Source: Auanema rhodensis (lineage: Eukaryota; Nematoda; Chromadorea; Rhabditida; Rhabditidae). From it: DNA of 64,000 nucleotides. A model generated the notes under the pieces. The model was not told where the DNA came from. It did not search any database and worked only from the letters and a program-made list of their open reading frames with translations. Both the position numbers and the translations under genes were made by a program. Shown in pieces: positions 12,068-25,300 of this stretch (the stretch's first letter is position 1; each line of letters starts with the position of its first letter). The stretch lies in NCBI GenBank assembly GCA_964057225.1, contig OZ059898.1, positions 18,887,267 to 18,951,266 of the forward strand. The letters run 5' to 3'.

Positions 12068-14470
12068 TATTGATATTGGTGCATGGTAACCATGACTTTA
12101 AAATTTACGTGAACTTTAATTTATGCTAATTAAGTGAACACATGATGTGCACTTGGTATGTAAGTCGCTTCACCTGAAAGATAAAGAGATGCGGTTTTCA
12201 AAATTAGATTCCGCATGTCCATATTAGTCTAAAAACAAATTTTTATTGATATATGTGCATGGTAAACATGACTTTGAAATTTACGTGAACTTTAATTTAT
12301 GCTAATTAAGTGTACACGTGATGTGCACTTGGTATGTAACTCGCTTCACGTGAAAGATAAAGAGATGCGGTTTTCAAAATTAGATTCCTCATGTTCATAT
12401 TAGTCTAAAAACGAATTTTTATTGATATTGATGCATGGTAACCATGACTTTAAAATTTACGTGAACTTTAATTTATGCTAATTAAGTGTACACATGATGT
12501 GCACTTGGTATGTAACTCGCTTCACGTCAAAGATAAAGAGATGCGGTTTTCAAAATTAGATTCTCCATGTCCATATTAGTCTAAAAACAAATTTTTATTG
12601 ATATTGGTGCATGGCAACCATGACTTTAAAATTTACGTGTACTTTAATTTATGCTAATTAAGTGTGCACATGATGTGCACTTGGTATGTAACTCGCTTCA
12701 CGTGAAAGATAAAGTGATGCGGTTTTCAAAATTAGATTCCGCATGTCCATATTAGTCTAAAAACAAATTTTTATTGATATTGGTGCATGGTAACCATGAC
12801 TTTGAAATTTACGTGAACTTTAATTTATGCTAATTAAGTGTACACGTGATGTGCACTTGGTATGTAACTCGCTTCACGTGAAAGATAAAGAGATGCGGTT
12901 TTCAAAATTAGATTCCCCATGTCCATATTAGTCTAAAAACAAATTCTTATTGATATTGGTGCATGGTAACCATGACTTTAAAATTTACGTGTACTTTAAT
13001 TTATGCTAATTAAGTGTACACATGATGTGCACTTGGTATGTAAGTCGCTTCACGTGAAAGATAAAGAGATGCGGTTTCCAAAATTAGATTCCCCATGTCC
13101 ATATTAGTCTAAAAACAAATTTTTATCGATATTGGTGCATGGTAACCATGACTTTGAAATTTACGTGAACTTTAATTTATGCTAATTAAGTGTACACATG
13201 ATGTGCACTTGGTATGTAACTCGCTTCACGTGAAAGATAAAGAGATGCGGTTTTCAAAATTAGATTCTCCATGTCCATATTAGTCTAAAAACAAATTTTT
13301 ATTGATATTGGTGCATGGTAACCATGACTTTAAAATTTACGTGAACTTTAATTTATGCTAATTAAGTGAACACATGATGTGCACTTGGTATGTAAGTCGC
13401 TTCACCTGAAAGATAAAGAGATGCGGTTTTCAAAATTAGATTCCGCATGTCCATATTAGTCTAAAAACAAATTTTTATTGATATATGTGCATGGTAAACA
13501 TGACTTTGAAATTTACGTGAACTTTAATTTATGCTAATTAAGTGTACACGTGATGTGCACTTGGTATGTAACTCGCTTCACGTGAAAGATAAAGAGATGC
13601 GGTTTTCAAAATTAGATTCCTCATGTTCATATTAGTCTAAAAACGAATTTTTATTGATATTGATGCATGGTAACCATGACTTTAAAATTTACGTGAACTT
13701 TAATTTATGCTAATTAAGTGTACACATGATGTGCACTTGGTATGTAACTCGCTTCACGTCAAAGATAAAGAGATGCGGTTTTCAAAATTAGATTCTCCAT
13801 GTCCATATTAGTCTAAAAACAAATTTTTATTGATATTGGTGCATGGCAACCATGACTTTAAAATTTACGTGTACTTTAATTTATGCTAATTAAGTGTGCA
13901 CATGATGTGCACTTGGTATGTAACTCGCTTCACGTGAAAGATAAAGTGATGCGGTTTTCAAAATTAGATTCCGCATGTCCATATTAGTCTAAAAACAAAT
14001 TTTTATTGATATTGGTGCATGGTAACCATGACTTTGAAATTTACGTGAACTTTAATTTATGCTAATTAAGTGTACACGTGATGTGCACTTGGTATGTAAC
14101 TCGCTTCACGTGAAAGATAAAGAGATGCGGTTTTCAAAATTAGATTCCCCATGTCCATATTAGTCTAAAAACAAATTCTTATTGATATTGGTGCATGGTA
14201 ACCATGACTTTAAAATTTACGTGTACTTTAATTTATGCTAATTAAGTGTACACATGATGTGCACTTGGTATGTAAGTCGCTTCACGTGAAAGATAAAGAG
14301 ATGCGGTTTCCAAAATTAGATTCCCCATGTCCATATTAGTCTAAAAACAAATTTTTATCGATATTGGTGCATGGTAACCATGACTTTGAAATTTACGTGA
14401 ACTTTAATTTATGCTAATTAAGTGTACACATGATGTGCACTTGGTATGTAACTCGCTTCACGTGAAAGAT
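12068..14470. repeat. 1232 bp (7-monomer) HOR, two units
   Basis: Two tandem units meet near 13300. Markers at exact 1232 bp spacing are cacctgaaag (12171 and 13403), tatatgtg with ggtaaac, the gtgtgcac variant (12661 and 13893), gcggtttcc, and tttatcg (12121 and 13353 decades). The units diverge near 12067 on the left and after about 14470 on the right. Both boundaries fall inside monomers, not at the gatgtgcac anchor. Confidence 0.83.
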
Positions 14471-17400
14471 AAAGTGATGCGGTTTTCAAAATTAGATTCC
14501 GCATGTCCATATTAGTCTAAAAACAAATTTTTATTGATATTGGTGCATGGTAACCATGACTTTGAAATTTACGTGAACTTTAATTTATGCTAATTAAGTG
14601 TACACATGATGTGCACTTGGTATGTAACTCGCTTCACGTCAAAGATAAAGAGATGCGGTTTTCAAAATTAGATTCCCCATGTCCATATTAGTCTAAAAAC
14701 AAATTTTTATTGATATTGGTGCATGGTAACCATGACTTTGAAATTTACGTGAACTTTAATTTATGCTAATTAAGTGTACACGTGATGTGCACTTGGTATG
14801 TAACTCGCTTCATGTGAAAGATAAAGAGATGCGGTTTTCAAAATTAGATTCCGCATGTCCATATTAGTCTAAAAACAAATTTTTATTGATATTGGTGCAT
14901 GTTAACCATGACTTTGAAATTTACGTGAACTTTAATTTATGCTAATTAAGTGTACACGTGATGTGCACTTGGTATGTAACTCGCTTCACAAGAAAGATAA
15001 AGAGATGCGGTTTTCAAAATTAGATTCCTCATGCCCATATTAGTCTAAAAACAAATTTTTATTGATATTGGTGCATGGCAACCATGACTTTAAAATTTAC
15101 ATGTACTTTAATTTATGCTAATTAAGTGTACACATGATGTGCACTTGGTATGTAACTCGCTTCACGTGAAAGATAAAGTGATGCGGTTTTCAAAATTAGA
15201 TTCCGCATGTCCATATTAGTCTAAAAACAAATTTTTATTGATATTGGTGCATGGCAACCAAGACTTTAAAATTTACGTGTACTTTAATTTATGCTAATTA
15301 AGTGTACACATGATGTGCACTTGGTATGTAACTCGCTTCACGTCAAAGATAAAGAGATGGGGTTTTCAAAATTAGATTCCCCATGTCCATATTAGTCTAA
15401 AAACAAATTTTTATTAATATTGGTGCATGGTAACCATGACTTTGAAATTTACGTGTACTTTAATTTATGCTAATTAAGTGTACACATGATGTGCACTTGG
15501 TATGTAACTCGCTTCACGTGAAAGATAAAGAGATGGGGTTTTTAAAATTAGATTCCCCATGTCCATATTAGTCTAAAAACAAATTTTTATTAATATTGGT
15601 GCATGGTAACCATGACTTTGAAATTTACGTGAACTTTAATTTATGCTTATTAAGTGTACACGTGATGTGCACTTAGTATGTAACTCGCTTCACGTCAAAG
15701 ATAAAGAGATGGGGTTTTCAAAATTAGATTCCCCATGTCCATATTAGTCTAAAAACACATTTTTATTGATATTGGTGCATGGCAACCATGACTTTAAAAT
15801 TTACGTGTACTTTAATTTATGCTAATTAAGTGTACACATGATGTGCACTTGGTATGTAACTCGCTTCACGTGAAAGATAAAGAGATGCGGTTTTCAAAAT
15901 TAGATTCCGCATGTCCATATTAGTCTAAAAACAAATTTTTATTGATATTGGTGCATGGTAACCATGACTTTGAAATTTACGTGAACTTTAATTTATGCTA
16001 ATTAAGTGTACACATGATGTGCACTTGGTATGTAACTCGCTTCACGTCAAAGATAAAGAGATGCGGTTTTCAAAATTAGATTCCCCATGTCCATATTAGT
16101 CTAAAAACAAATTTTTATTGATATTGGTGCATGGTAACCATGACTTTGAAATTTACGTGAACTTTAATTTATGCTAATTAAGTGTACACGTGATGTGCAC
16201 TTGGTATGTAACTCGCTTCATGTGAAAGATAAAGAGATGCGGTTTTCAAAATTAGATTCCTCATGCCCATATTAGTCTAAAAACAAATTTTTATTGATAT
16301 TGGTGCATGGCAACCATGACTTTAAAATTTACGTGTACTTTAATTTATGCTAATTAAGTGTACACATGATGTGCACTTGGTATGTAACTCGCTTCACGTG
16401 AAAGATAAAGTGATGCGGTTTTCAAAATTAGATTCCGCATGTCCATATTAGTCTAAAAACAAATTTTTATTGATATTGGTGCATGGCAACCATGACTTTA
16501 AAATTTACGTGTACTTTAATTTATGCTAATTAAGTGTACACATGATGTGCACTTGGTATGTAACTCGCTTCACGTCAAAGATAAAGAGATGGGGTTTTCA
16601 AAATTAGATTCCCCATGTCCATATTAGTCTAAAAACAAATTTTTATTAATATTGGTGCATGGTAACCATGACTTTGAAATTTACGTGAACTTTAATTTAT
16701 GCTTATTAAGTGTACACGTGATGTGCACTTGGTATGTAACTCGCTTCACGTGAAAGATAAATGGATGCGGTTTGCAAAATTAGATTCCCCATGCCCATAT
16801 TAGTCTAAAAACAAATTTTTATTGATATTGGTGCATGGCAACCATGACTTTAAAATTTACGTGTACTTTAATTTATGCTAATTAAGTGTACACATGATGT
16901 GCACTTGGTATGTAACTCGCTTCACGTCAAAGATAAAGAGATGCGGTTTTCAAAATTAGATTCCCCATGTCCATATTAGTCTAAAAACAAATTTTTATTA
17001 ATATTGGTGCATGGTAACCATGACTTTGAAATTTATGTGAACTTTAATTTATGCTAATTAAGTGTACACGTGATGTGCACTTGGTATGTAACTCGCTTCA
17101 CGTGAAAGATAAAGAGATGCGGTTTTCAAAATTAGATTCCCCATGTCCATATTAGTCTAAAAACAAATTTTTATTGATATTGGTGCATGGCAACCATGAC
17201 TTTAAAATTTACGTGTACTTTAATTTATGCTAATTAAGTGTACACGTGATGTGCACTTGGTATGTAACTCGCTTCACGTGAAAGATAAAGAGATGCGGTT
17301 TTCAAAATTAGATTCCGCAAGTCCATATTAGTCTAAAAACAAATTTTTATTGATATTGGTGCATGGTAACCATGACTTTGAAATTTACGTGAACTTTAAT

Positions 17401-17599
17401 TTATGCTAATTAAGTGTACACATGATGTGCACTTGGTATGTAACTCGCTTCACGAGAAAGATAAAAATATGCGGTTTTCAAATTTAGATTTCGCGTGTCC
17501 ATATTAGTCTAAAAACGAATTTTTATTGATATTGATGCATGGTAACCATGACTTTAAAATTTACGTGAACTTTAATTTATGCTAATTAAGTGTACACGT
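14471..17599. repeat. Complex monomer mosaic with gatgggg and catgccc variants
   Basis: This region introduces the variants cgtcaaag, agatgggg, ttattaatattgg, gcttatt and catgccc, arranged in partly repeated runs. The runs starting at 14960 and 16192 both go from a catgccc class C monomer to a class P/C monomer to a cgtcaaag gatgggg monomer. No single HOR period fits throughout. The same classes recur later at 18.8-20.1, 28.0-28.5, 29.4-31.0, 49.1-50.0 and 53.2-54.1 kb. Confidence 0.75.
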
Positions 17600-20415
17600 G
17601 ATGTGCACTTGGTATGTAACTCGCTTCACGTGAAAGATAAAGAGATGCGGTTTTCAAAATTAGATTCCTCATGTTCATATTAGTCTAAAAACGAATTTTT
17701 ATTGATATTGATGCATGGTAACCATGACTTTAAAATTTACGTGAACTTTAATTTATGCTAATTAAGTGTACACATGATGTGCACTTGGTATGTAACTCGC
17801 TTCACGTCAAAGATAAAGAGATGCGGTTTTCAAAATTAGATTCCCCATGTCCATATTAGTCTAAAAACAAATTTTTATTGATATTGGTGCATGGCAACCA
17901 TGACTTTAAAATTTACGTGTACTTTAATTTATGCTAATTAAGTGTACACATGATGTGCACTTGGTATGTAACTCGCTTCACGTGAAAGATAAAGTGATGC
18001 GGTTTACAAAATTAGATTCCGCATGTCCATATTAGTCTAAAAACAAATTTTTATTGATATTGGTGCATGGTAACCATGACTTTGAAATTTACGTGAACTT
18101 TAATTTATGCTAATTAAGTGTACACGTGATGTGCACTTGGTATGTAACTCGCTTCACGTGAAAGATAAAGAGATGCGGTTTTCAAAATTAGATTCCCCAT
18201 GTCCATATTAGTCTAAAAACAAATTCTTATTGATATTGGTGCATGGTAACCATGACTTTAAAATTTACGTGTACTTTAATTTATGCTAATTAAGTGTACA
18301 CATGATGTGCACTTGGTATGTAAGTCGCTTCACGTGAAAGATAAAGAGATGCGGTTTTCAAAATTAGATTCCCCATGTCCATATTAGTCTAAAAACAAAT
18401 TTTTATCGATATTGGTGCATGGTAACCATGACTTTGAAATTTACGTGAATTTTAATTTATGCTAATTAAGTGTACACATGATGTGCACTTGGTATGTAAC
18501 TCGCTTCACGTGAAAGATAAAGAGATGCGGTTTTCAAAATTAGATTTCGCATGTCCATATTAGTCTAAAAACAAATTTTTATTGATATTGGTGCATGGCA
18601 ACCATGACTTTAAAATTTACGTGAACTTTAATTTATGCTAATTAAGTGTACACATGATGTGCACTTGGTATGTAACTCGCTTCACGTGAAAGATAAAGAG
18701 ATGCGGTTTTCAAAATTAGATTTCGCATGTCCATATTAGTCTAAAAACAAATTTTTATTGATATTGGTGCATGGTAACCATGACTTTGAAATTTACGTGA
18801 ACTTTAATTTATGCTAATTAAGTGTACACATGATGTGCACTTGGTATGTAACTCGCTTCACGTCAAAGATAAAGAGATGCGGTTTTCAAAATTAGATTCC
18901 CCATGTCCATATTAGTCTAAAAACAAATTTTTATTGATATTGGTGCATGGTAACCATGACTTTGAAATTTACGTGAACTTTAATTTATGCTAATTAAGTG
19001 TACACGTGATGTGCACTTGGTATGTAACTCGCTTCATGTGAAAGATAAAGAGATGCGGTTTTCAAAATTAGATTCCGCATGTCCATATTAGTCTAAAAAC
19101 AAATTTTTATTGATATTGGTGCATGGTAACCATGACTTTGAAATTTACGTGAACTTTAATTTATGCTAATTAAGTGTACACGTGATGTGCACTTGGTATG
19201 TAACTCGCTTCACAAGAAAGATAAAGAGATGCGGTTTTTAAAATTAGATTCCTCATGCCCATATTAGTCTAAAAACAAATTTTTATTGATATTGGTGCAT
19301 GGCAACCATGACTTTAAAATTTACGTGTACTTTAATTTATGCTAATTAAGTGTACACATGATGTGCACTTGGTATGTAACTCGCTTCACGTGAAAGATAA
19401 AGTGATGCGGTTTTCAAAATTAGATTCCGCATGTCCATATTAGTCTAAAAACAAATTTTTATTGATATTGGTGCATGGCAACCATGACTTTAAAATTTAC
19501 GTGTACTTTAATTTATGCTAATTAAGTGTACACATGATGTGCACTTGGTATGTAACTCGCTTCACGTCAAAGATAAAGAGATGGGGTTTTCAAAATTAGA
19601 TTCCCCATGTCCATATTAGTCTAAAAACAAATTTTTATTAATATTGGTGCATGGTAACCATGACTTTGAAATTTACGTGAACTTTAATTTATGCTTATTA
19701 AGTGTACACGTGATGTGCACTTGGTATGTAACTCGCTTCACGTGAAAGATAAATGGATGCGGTTTTCAAAATTAGATTCCCCATGCCCATATTAGTCTAA
19801 AAACAAATTTTTATTGATATTGGTGCATGGCAACCATGACTTTAAAATTTACGTGTACTTTAATTTATGCTAATTAAGTGTACACATGATGTGCACTTGG
19901 TATGTAACTCGCTTCACGTCAAAGATAAAGAGATGCGGTTTTCAAAATTAGATTCCCCATGTCCATATTAGTCTAAAAACAAATTTTTATTAATATTGGT
20001 GCATGGTAACCATGACTTTGAAATTTACGTGAACTTTAATTTATGCTTATTAAGTGTACACGTGATGTGCACTTGGTATGTAACTCGCTTCACGTGAAAG
20101 ATAAAGGGATGCGGTTTTCAAAATTAGATTCCCCATGTCCATATTAGTCTAAAAACAAATTATTATTGATATTGGTGCATGGTAACCATGACTTTAAAAT
20201 CAACGTGAACTTTAATTTATGCTAATTAAGTGTACACATGATGTGCACTTGGTATGTAACTCGCTTCACGTGAAAGATAAAGAGATGCGGTTTTCAAAAT
20301 TAGATTCCGCATGTCCATATTAGTCTAAAAACAATTTTTTATTGATATTGGTGCATGGTAACCATGACTTTGAAATTTACGTGAACTTTAATTTATGCTA
20401 ATTAAGTGTACACGT
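17600..20415. repeat. Recurrence of earlier blocks (12.3 kb and 14.6 kb types)
   Basis: The five-monomer run 17600-18479 (class B, cgtcaaag/C, P, attcttatt, aagtcgc with tttatcg) matches those at 12320 and 13552. The run 18832-19535 matches 14608-15311 at a 4224 bp (24-monomer) offset, including cacaag with catgccc. The single monomer at 20064 carries attattattg and aaatcaacg. That class is otherwise confined to 49.8-59.7 kb. Confidence 0.72.
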
Positions 20416-21999
20416 GATGTGCACTTGGTATGTAACTCGCTTCACGTGAAAGATAAAGAGATGCGGTTTTCAAAATTAGATTCCCCATGTCCATATTAGT
20501 CTAAAAACAAATTTTTATTGATATTGGTGCATGGCAACCATGACTTTAAAATTTACGTGTACTTTAATTTATGCTAATTAAGTGTACACATGATGTGCAC
20601 TTGGTTTGTAACTCGCTTCACGAGAAAGATAAAAAGGTGCGGTTTTCAAATTTAGATTTCGCGTGTCCATATTAGTCTAAAAACAAATTTTTATTGATAT
20701 TGGTGCATGGTAACCATGACTTTGAAATTTACGTGAACTTTAATTTATGCTAATTAAGTGTACACGTGATGTGCACTTGGTATGTAACTCGCTTCACGTG
20801 AAAGATAAAGAGATGCGGTTTTCAAAATTAGATTCCGTATGTCCATATTAGTCTAAAAACAAATTTTTATTGATATTGGTGCATGGTAACCATGACTTTG
20901 AAATTTACGTGAACTTTAATTTATGCTAATTAAGTGTACACGTGATGTGCACTTGGTATGTAACTCGCTTCACGTGAAAGATAAAAAGATGCGGTTCTCA
21001 AAATTAGATTCCCCATGTCCATATTAGTCTAAAAACAAATTTTTATTGATATTGGTGCATGGCAACCATGACTTTAAAATTTACGTGTACTTTAATTTAT
21101 GCTAATTAAGTGTACACATGATGTGCACTTGGTATGTAACTCGCTTCACGAGAAAGATAAAAAGGTGCGGTTTTCAAATTTAGATTTCGCGTGTCCATAT
21201 TAGTCTAAAAACAAATTTTTATTGATATTGGTGCATGGTAACCATGACTTTGAAATTTACGTGAACTTTAATTTATGCTAATTAAGTGTACACGTGATGT
21301 GCACTTGGTATGTAACTCGCTTCACGTGAAAGATAAAGAGATGCGGTTTTCAAAATTAGATTCCGCATGTCCATATTAGTCTAAAAACAAATTTTTATTG
21401 ATATTGGTGCATGGTAACCATGACTTTGAAATTTACGTGAACTTTAATTTATGCTAATTAAGTGTACACGTGATGTGCACTTGGAATGTAACTCGCTTCA
21501 CGTGAAAGATAAAGAGATGCGGTTTTCAAATTTAGATTTCGCGTGTCCATATTAGTCTAAAAACAAATTTTTATTGATATTGGTGCATGGTAACCATGAC
21601 TTTGAAATTTACGTGAACTTTAATTTATGCTAATTAAGTGTACACGTGATGTGCACTTGGTATGTAACTCGCTTCACGTGAAAGATAAAGAGATGCGGTT
21701 TTCAAAATTAGATTCCGCATGTCCATATTAGTCTAAAAACAAATTTTTATTGATATTGGTGCATGGTAACCATGACTTTGAAATTTACGTGAACTTTAAT
21801 TTATGCTAATTAAGTGTACACGTGATGTGCACTTGGAATGTAACTCGCTTCACGTGAAAGATAAAGAGATGCGGTTTTCAAATTTAGATTTCGCGTGTCC
21901 ATATTAGTCTAAAAACAAATTTTTATTGATATTGGTGCATGGTAACCATGACTTTGAAATTTACGTGAACTTTAATTTATGCTAATTAAGTGTACACGT
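20416..21999. repeat. 528 bp trimer and 352 bp dimer HORs
   Basis: Units 20416-20943 and 20944-21471 each run class C, class E with aaaaaggtg, then a ccgcatg (or ccgtatg) monomer. Then 21296-21647 and 21648-21999 form a dimer: ccgcatg, followed by a hybrid monomer with ggaatg and aaagagatg at its 5' end and the class E aaatttag/tttcgcg segment downstream. Confidence 0.72.
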
Positions 22000-22399
22000 G
22001 ATGTGCACTTGGTATGTAACTCGCTTCACGTGAAAGATAAAGAGATGCGGTTTTCAAAATTAGATTCCTCATGTTCATATTAGTCTAAAAACGAATTTTT
22101 ATTGATATTGGTGCATGGTAACCATGACTTTGAAATTTACGTGAACTTTAATTTATGCTAATTAAGTGTACACGTGATGTGCACTTGGTATGTAACTCGC
22201 TTCACGAGAAAGAAAAAAAGGTGCGGTTTTCAAATTTAGATTTCGCGTGTCCATATTAGTCTAAAAACAAATTTTTATTGATATTGGTGCATGGTAACCA
22301 TGACTTTGAAATTTACGTGAACTTTAATTTATGCTAATTAAGTGTACACATGATGTGCACTTGGTATGTAACTCGCTTCACGAGAAAGATAAAAAGGTG
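22000..22399. repeat. Class B and E monomers left of the 2815 bp duplication
   Basis: There is one class B-like copy (22000), then class E copies with aaaaaggtg, one of which reads agaaaaaaag. Only satellite sequence is present. Confidence 0.75.
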
Positions 22400-25300
22400 C
22401 GGTTTTCAAAATTAGATTTCGCGTGTCCATATTAGTCTAAAAACAAATTTTTATTGATATTGGTGCATGGCAACCATGACTTTAAAATTTACGTGTACTT
22501 TAATTTATGCTAATTAAGTGTACACATGATGTGCACTTGGTATGTAACTCGCTTCACGAGAAAGATAAAAAGGTGCGGTTTTCAAATTTAGATTTCGCGT
22601 GTCCATATTAGTCTAAAAACAAATTTTTATTGATATTGGTGCATGGTAACCATGACTTTGAAATTTACGTGAACTTTAATTTATGCTAATTAAGTGTACA
22701 CGTGATGTGCACTTGGAATGTAACTCGCTTCACGTGAAAGATAAAGAGATGGGGTTTTCAAAATTAGATTCCCCATGTCCATATTAGTCTAAAAACAAAT
22801 TTTTATTGATATTGGTGCATGGTAACCATGACTTTGAAATTTAGGTGAACTTTAATTTATGCTAATTAAGTGTACACATGATGTGCACTTGGTATGTAAC
22901 TCGCTTCACGAGAAAGATAAAAAGATGCGGTTTTCAAATTTAGATTTCGCGTGTCCATATTAGTCTAAAAACAAATTTTTATTGATATTGGTGCATGGTA
23001 ACCATGACTTTGAAATTTACGTGAACTTTAATTTATGCTAATTAAGTGTACACGTGATGTGCACTTGGTAGGTAACTCGCTTCACGTGAAAGATAAAGAG
23101 ATGCGGATTTCAAAATTAGATTCCTCATGTTCATATTAGTCTAAAAACGAATTTTTATTGATATTGATGCATGGTAACCATGACTTTAAAATTTACGTGA
23201 ACTTTAATTTATGCTAATTAAGTGTACACGTGATGTGCACTTGGTATGTAACTCGCTTCACGTGAAAGATAAAGAGATGCGGTTTTCAAAATTAGATTCC
23301 GCATGTCCATATTAGTCTAAAAACAAATTTTTATTGATATTGGTGCATGGTAACCATGACTTTGAAATTTACGTGAACTTTAATTTATGCTAATTAAGTG
23401 TACACGTGATGTGCACTTGGTATGTAACTCGCTTCACGTGAAAGATAAAGAGATGCGGTTTTCAAAATTAGATTCCCCATGTCCATATTAGTCTAAAAAC
23501 AAATTTTTATTGATATTCGTGCATGGTAACCATGACTTTGAAATTTACGTGAACTTTAATTTATGCTAATTAAGTGTACACATGATGTGCACTTGGTATG
23601 TAACTCGCTTCACGAGAAAGATAAAAAGATGCGGTTTTCAAATTTCGATTTCGCGTGTCCATATTAGTCTAAAAACAAATTTTTATTGATATTGGTGCAT
23701 GGTAACCATGACTTTGAAATTTACGTGAACTTTAATTTATGCTAATTAAGTGTACACGTGATGTGCACTTGGTATGTAACTCGCTTCACGTGAAAGATAA
23801 AGAGATGCGGTTTTCAAAATTAGATTCCCCATGTCCATATTAATCTAAAAACATATTTTTATTGATATTGGTGCATGGTAACCATGACTTTGAAATTTAC
23901 GTGAATTTTAATTTATGCTAATTAAGTGTACACATGATGTGCACTTGGTATGTAACTCGCTTCACGTGAAAGATAAAGAGATGCGGTTTCAAAATTAGAT
24001 TTCGCATGTCCATATTAGTCTAAAAACAAATTTTTATTGATATTGGTGCATGGTAGCCATGACTTTGAAATTTACGTGAATTTTAATTTATGCTAATTAA
24101 GTGTACACATGATGTGCACTTGGTATGTAACTCGCTTCACGTGAAAGATAAAGAGATGCGGTTTTCAAAATTAGATTTCGCATGTCCATATTAGTCTAAA
24201 AACAAATTTTTATTGATATTGGTGCATGGCAACCATGACTTTAAAATTTACGTGTACTTTAATTTATGCTAATTAAGTGTACACATGATGTGCACTTGGT
24301 ATGTAACTCGCTTCACGTGAAAGATAAAGAGATGCGGTTTTCAAAATTAGATTCCCCATGTCCATATTAGTCTAAAAACAAATTTTTATTGATATTCGTG
24401 CATGGTAACCATGACTTTGAAATTTACGTGAACTTTAATTTATGCTAATTAAGTGTACACATGATGTGCACTTGGTATGTAACTCGCTTCACGAGAAAGA
24501 TAAAAAGATGCGGTTTTCAAATTTCGATTTCGCGTGTCCATATTAGTCTAAAAACAAATTTTTATTGATATTGGTGCATGGTAACCATGACTTTGAAATT
24601 TACGTGAACTTTAATTTATGCTAATTAAGTGTACACGTGATGTGCACTTGGTATGTAACTCGCTTCACATGAAAGATAAAGAGATGCGGTTTTCAAAATT
24701 AGATTCCCCATGTCCATATTAGTCTAAAAACATATTTTTATTGATATTGGTGCATGGTAACCATGACTTTGAAATTTACGTGAATTTTAATTTATGCTAA
24801 TTAAGTGTACACGTGATGTGCACTTGGTATGTAACTCGCTTCACGTGAAAGATAAAGAGATGCGGTTTTCAAAATTAGATTCCGCATGTCCATATTAGTC
24901 TAAAAACAAATTTTTATTGATATTGGTGCATGGTAACCATGACTTTGAAATTTACGTGAACTTTAATTTATGCTAATTAAGTGTACACGTGATGTGCACT
25001 TGGTATGTAACTCGCTTCACGTGAAAGATAAAGAGATGCGGTTTTCAAAATTAGATTCCCCATGTCCATATTAGTCTAAAAACAAATTTTTATTGATATT
25101 CGTGCATGGCAACCATGACTTTAAAATTTACGTGTACTTTAATTTATGCTAATTAAGTGTACACATGATGTGCACTTGGTATGTAACTCGCTTCACAAGA
25201 AAGATAAAGAGATGCGGTTTTCAAAATTAGATTTCGCGTGTCCATATTAGTCTAAAAACAAATTTTTATTGATATTGGTGCATGGCAACCATGACTTTAA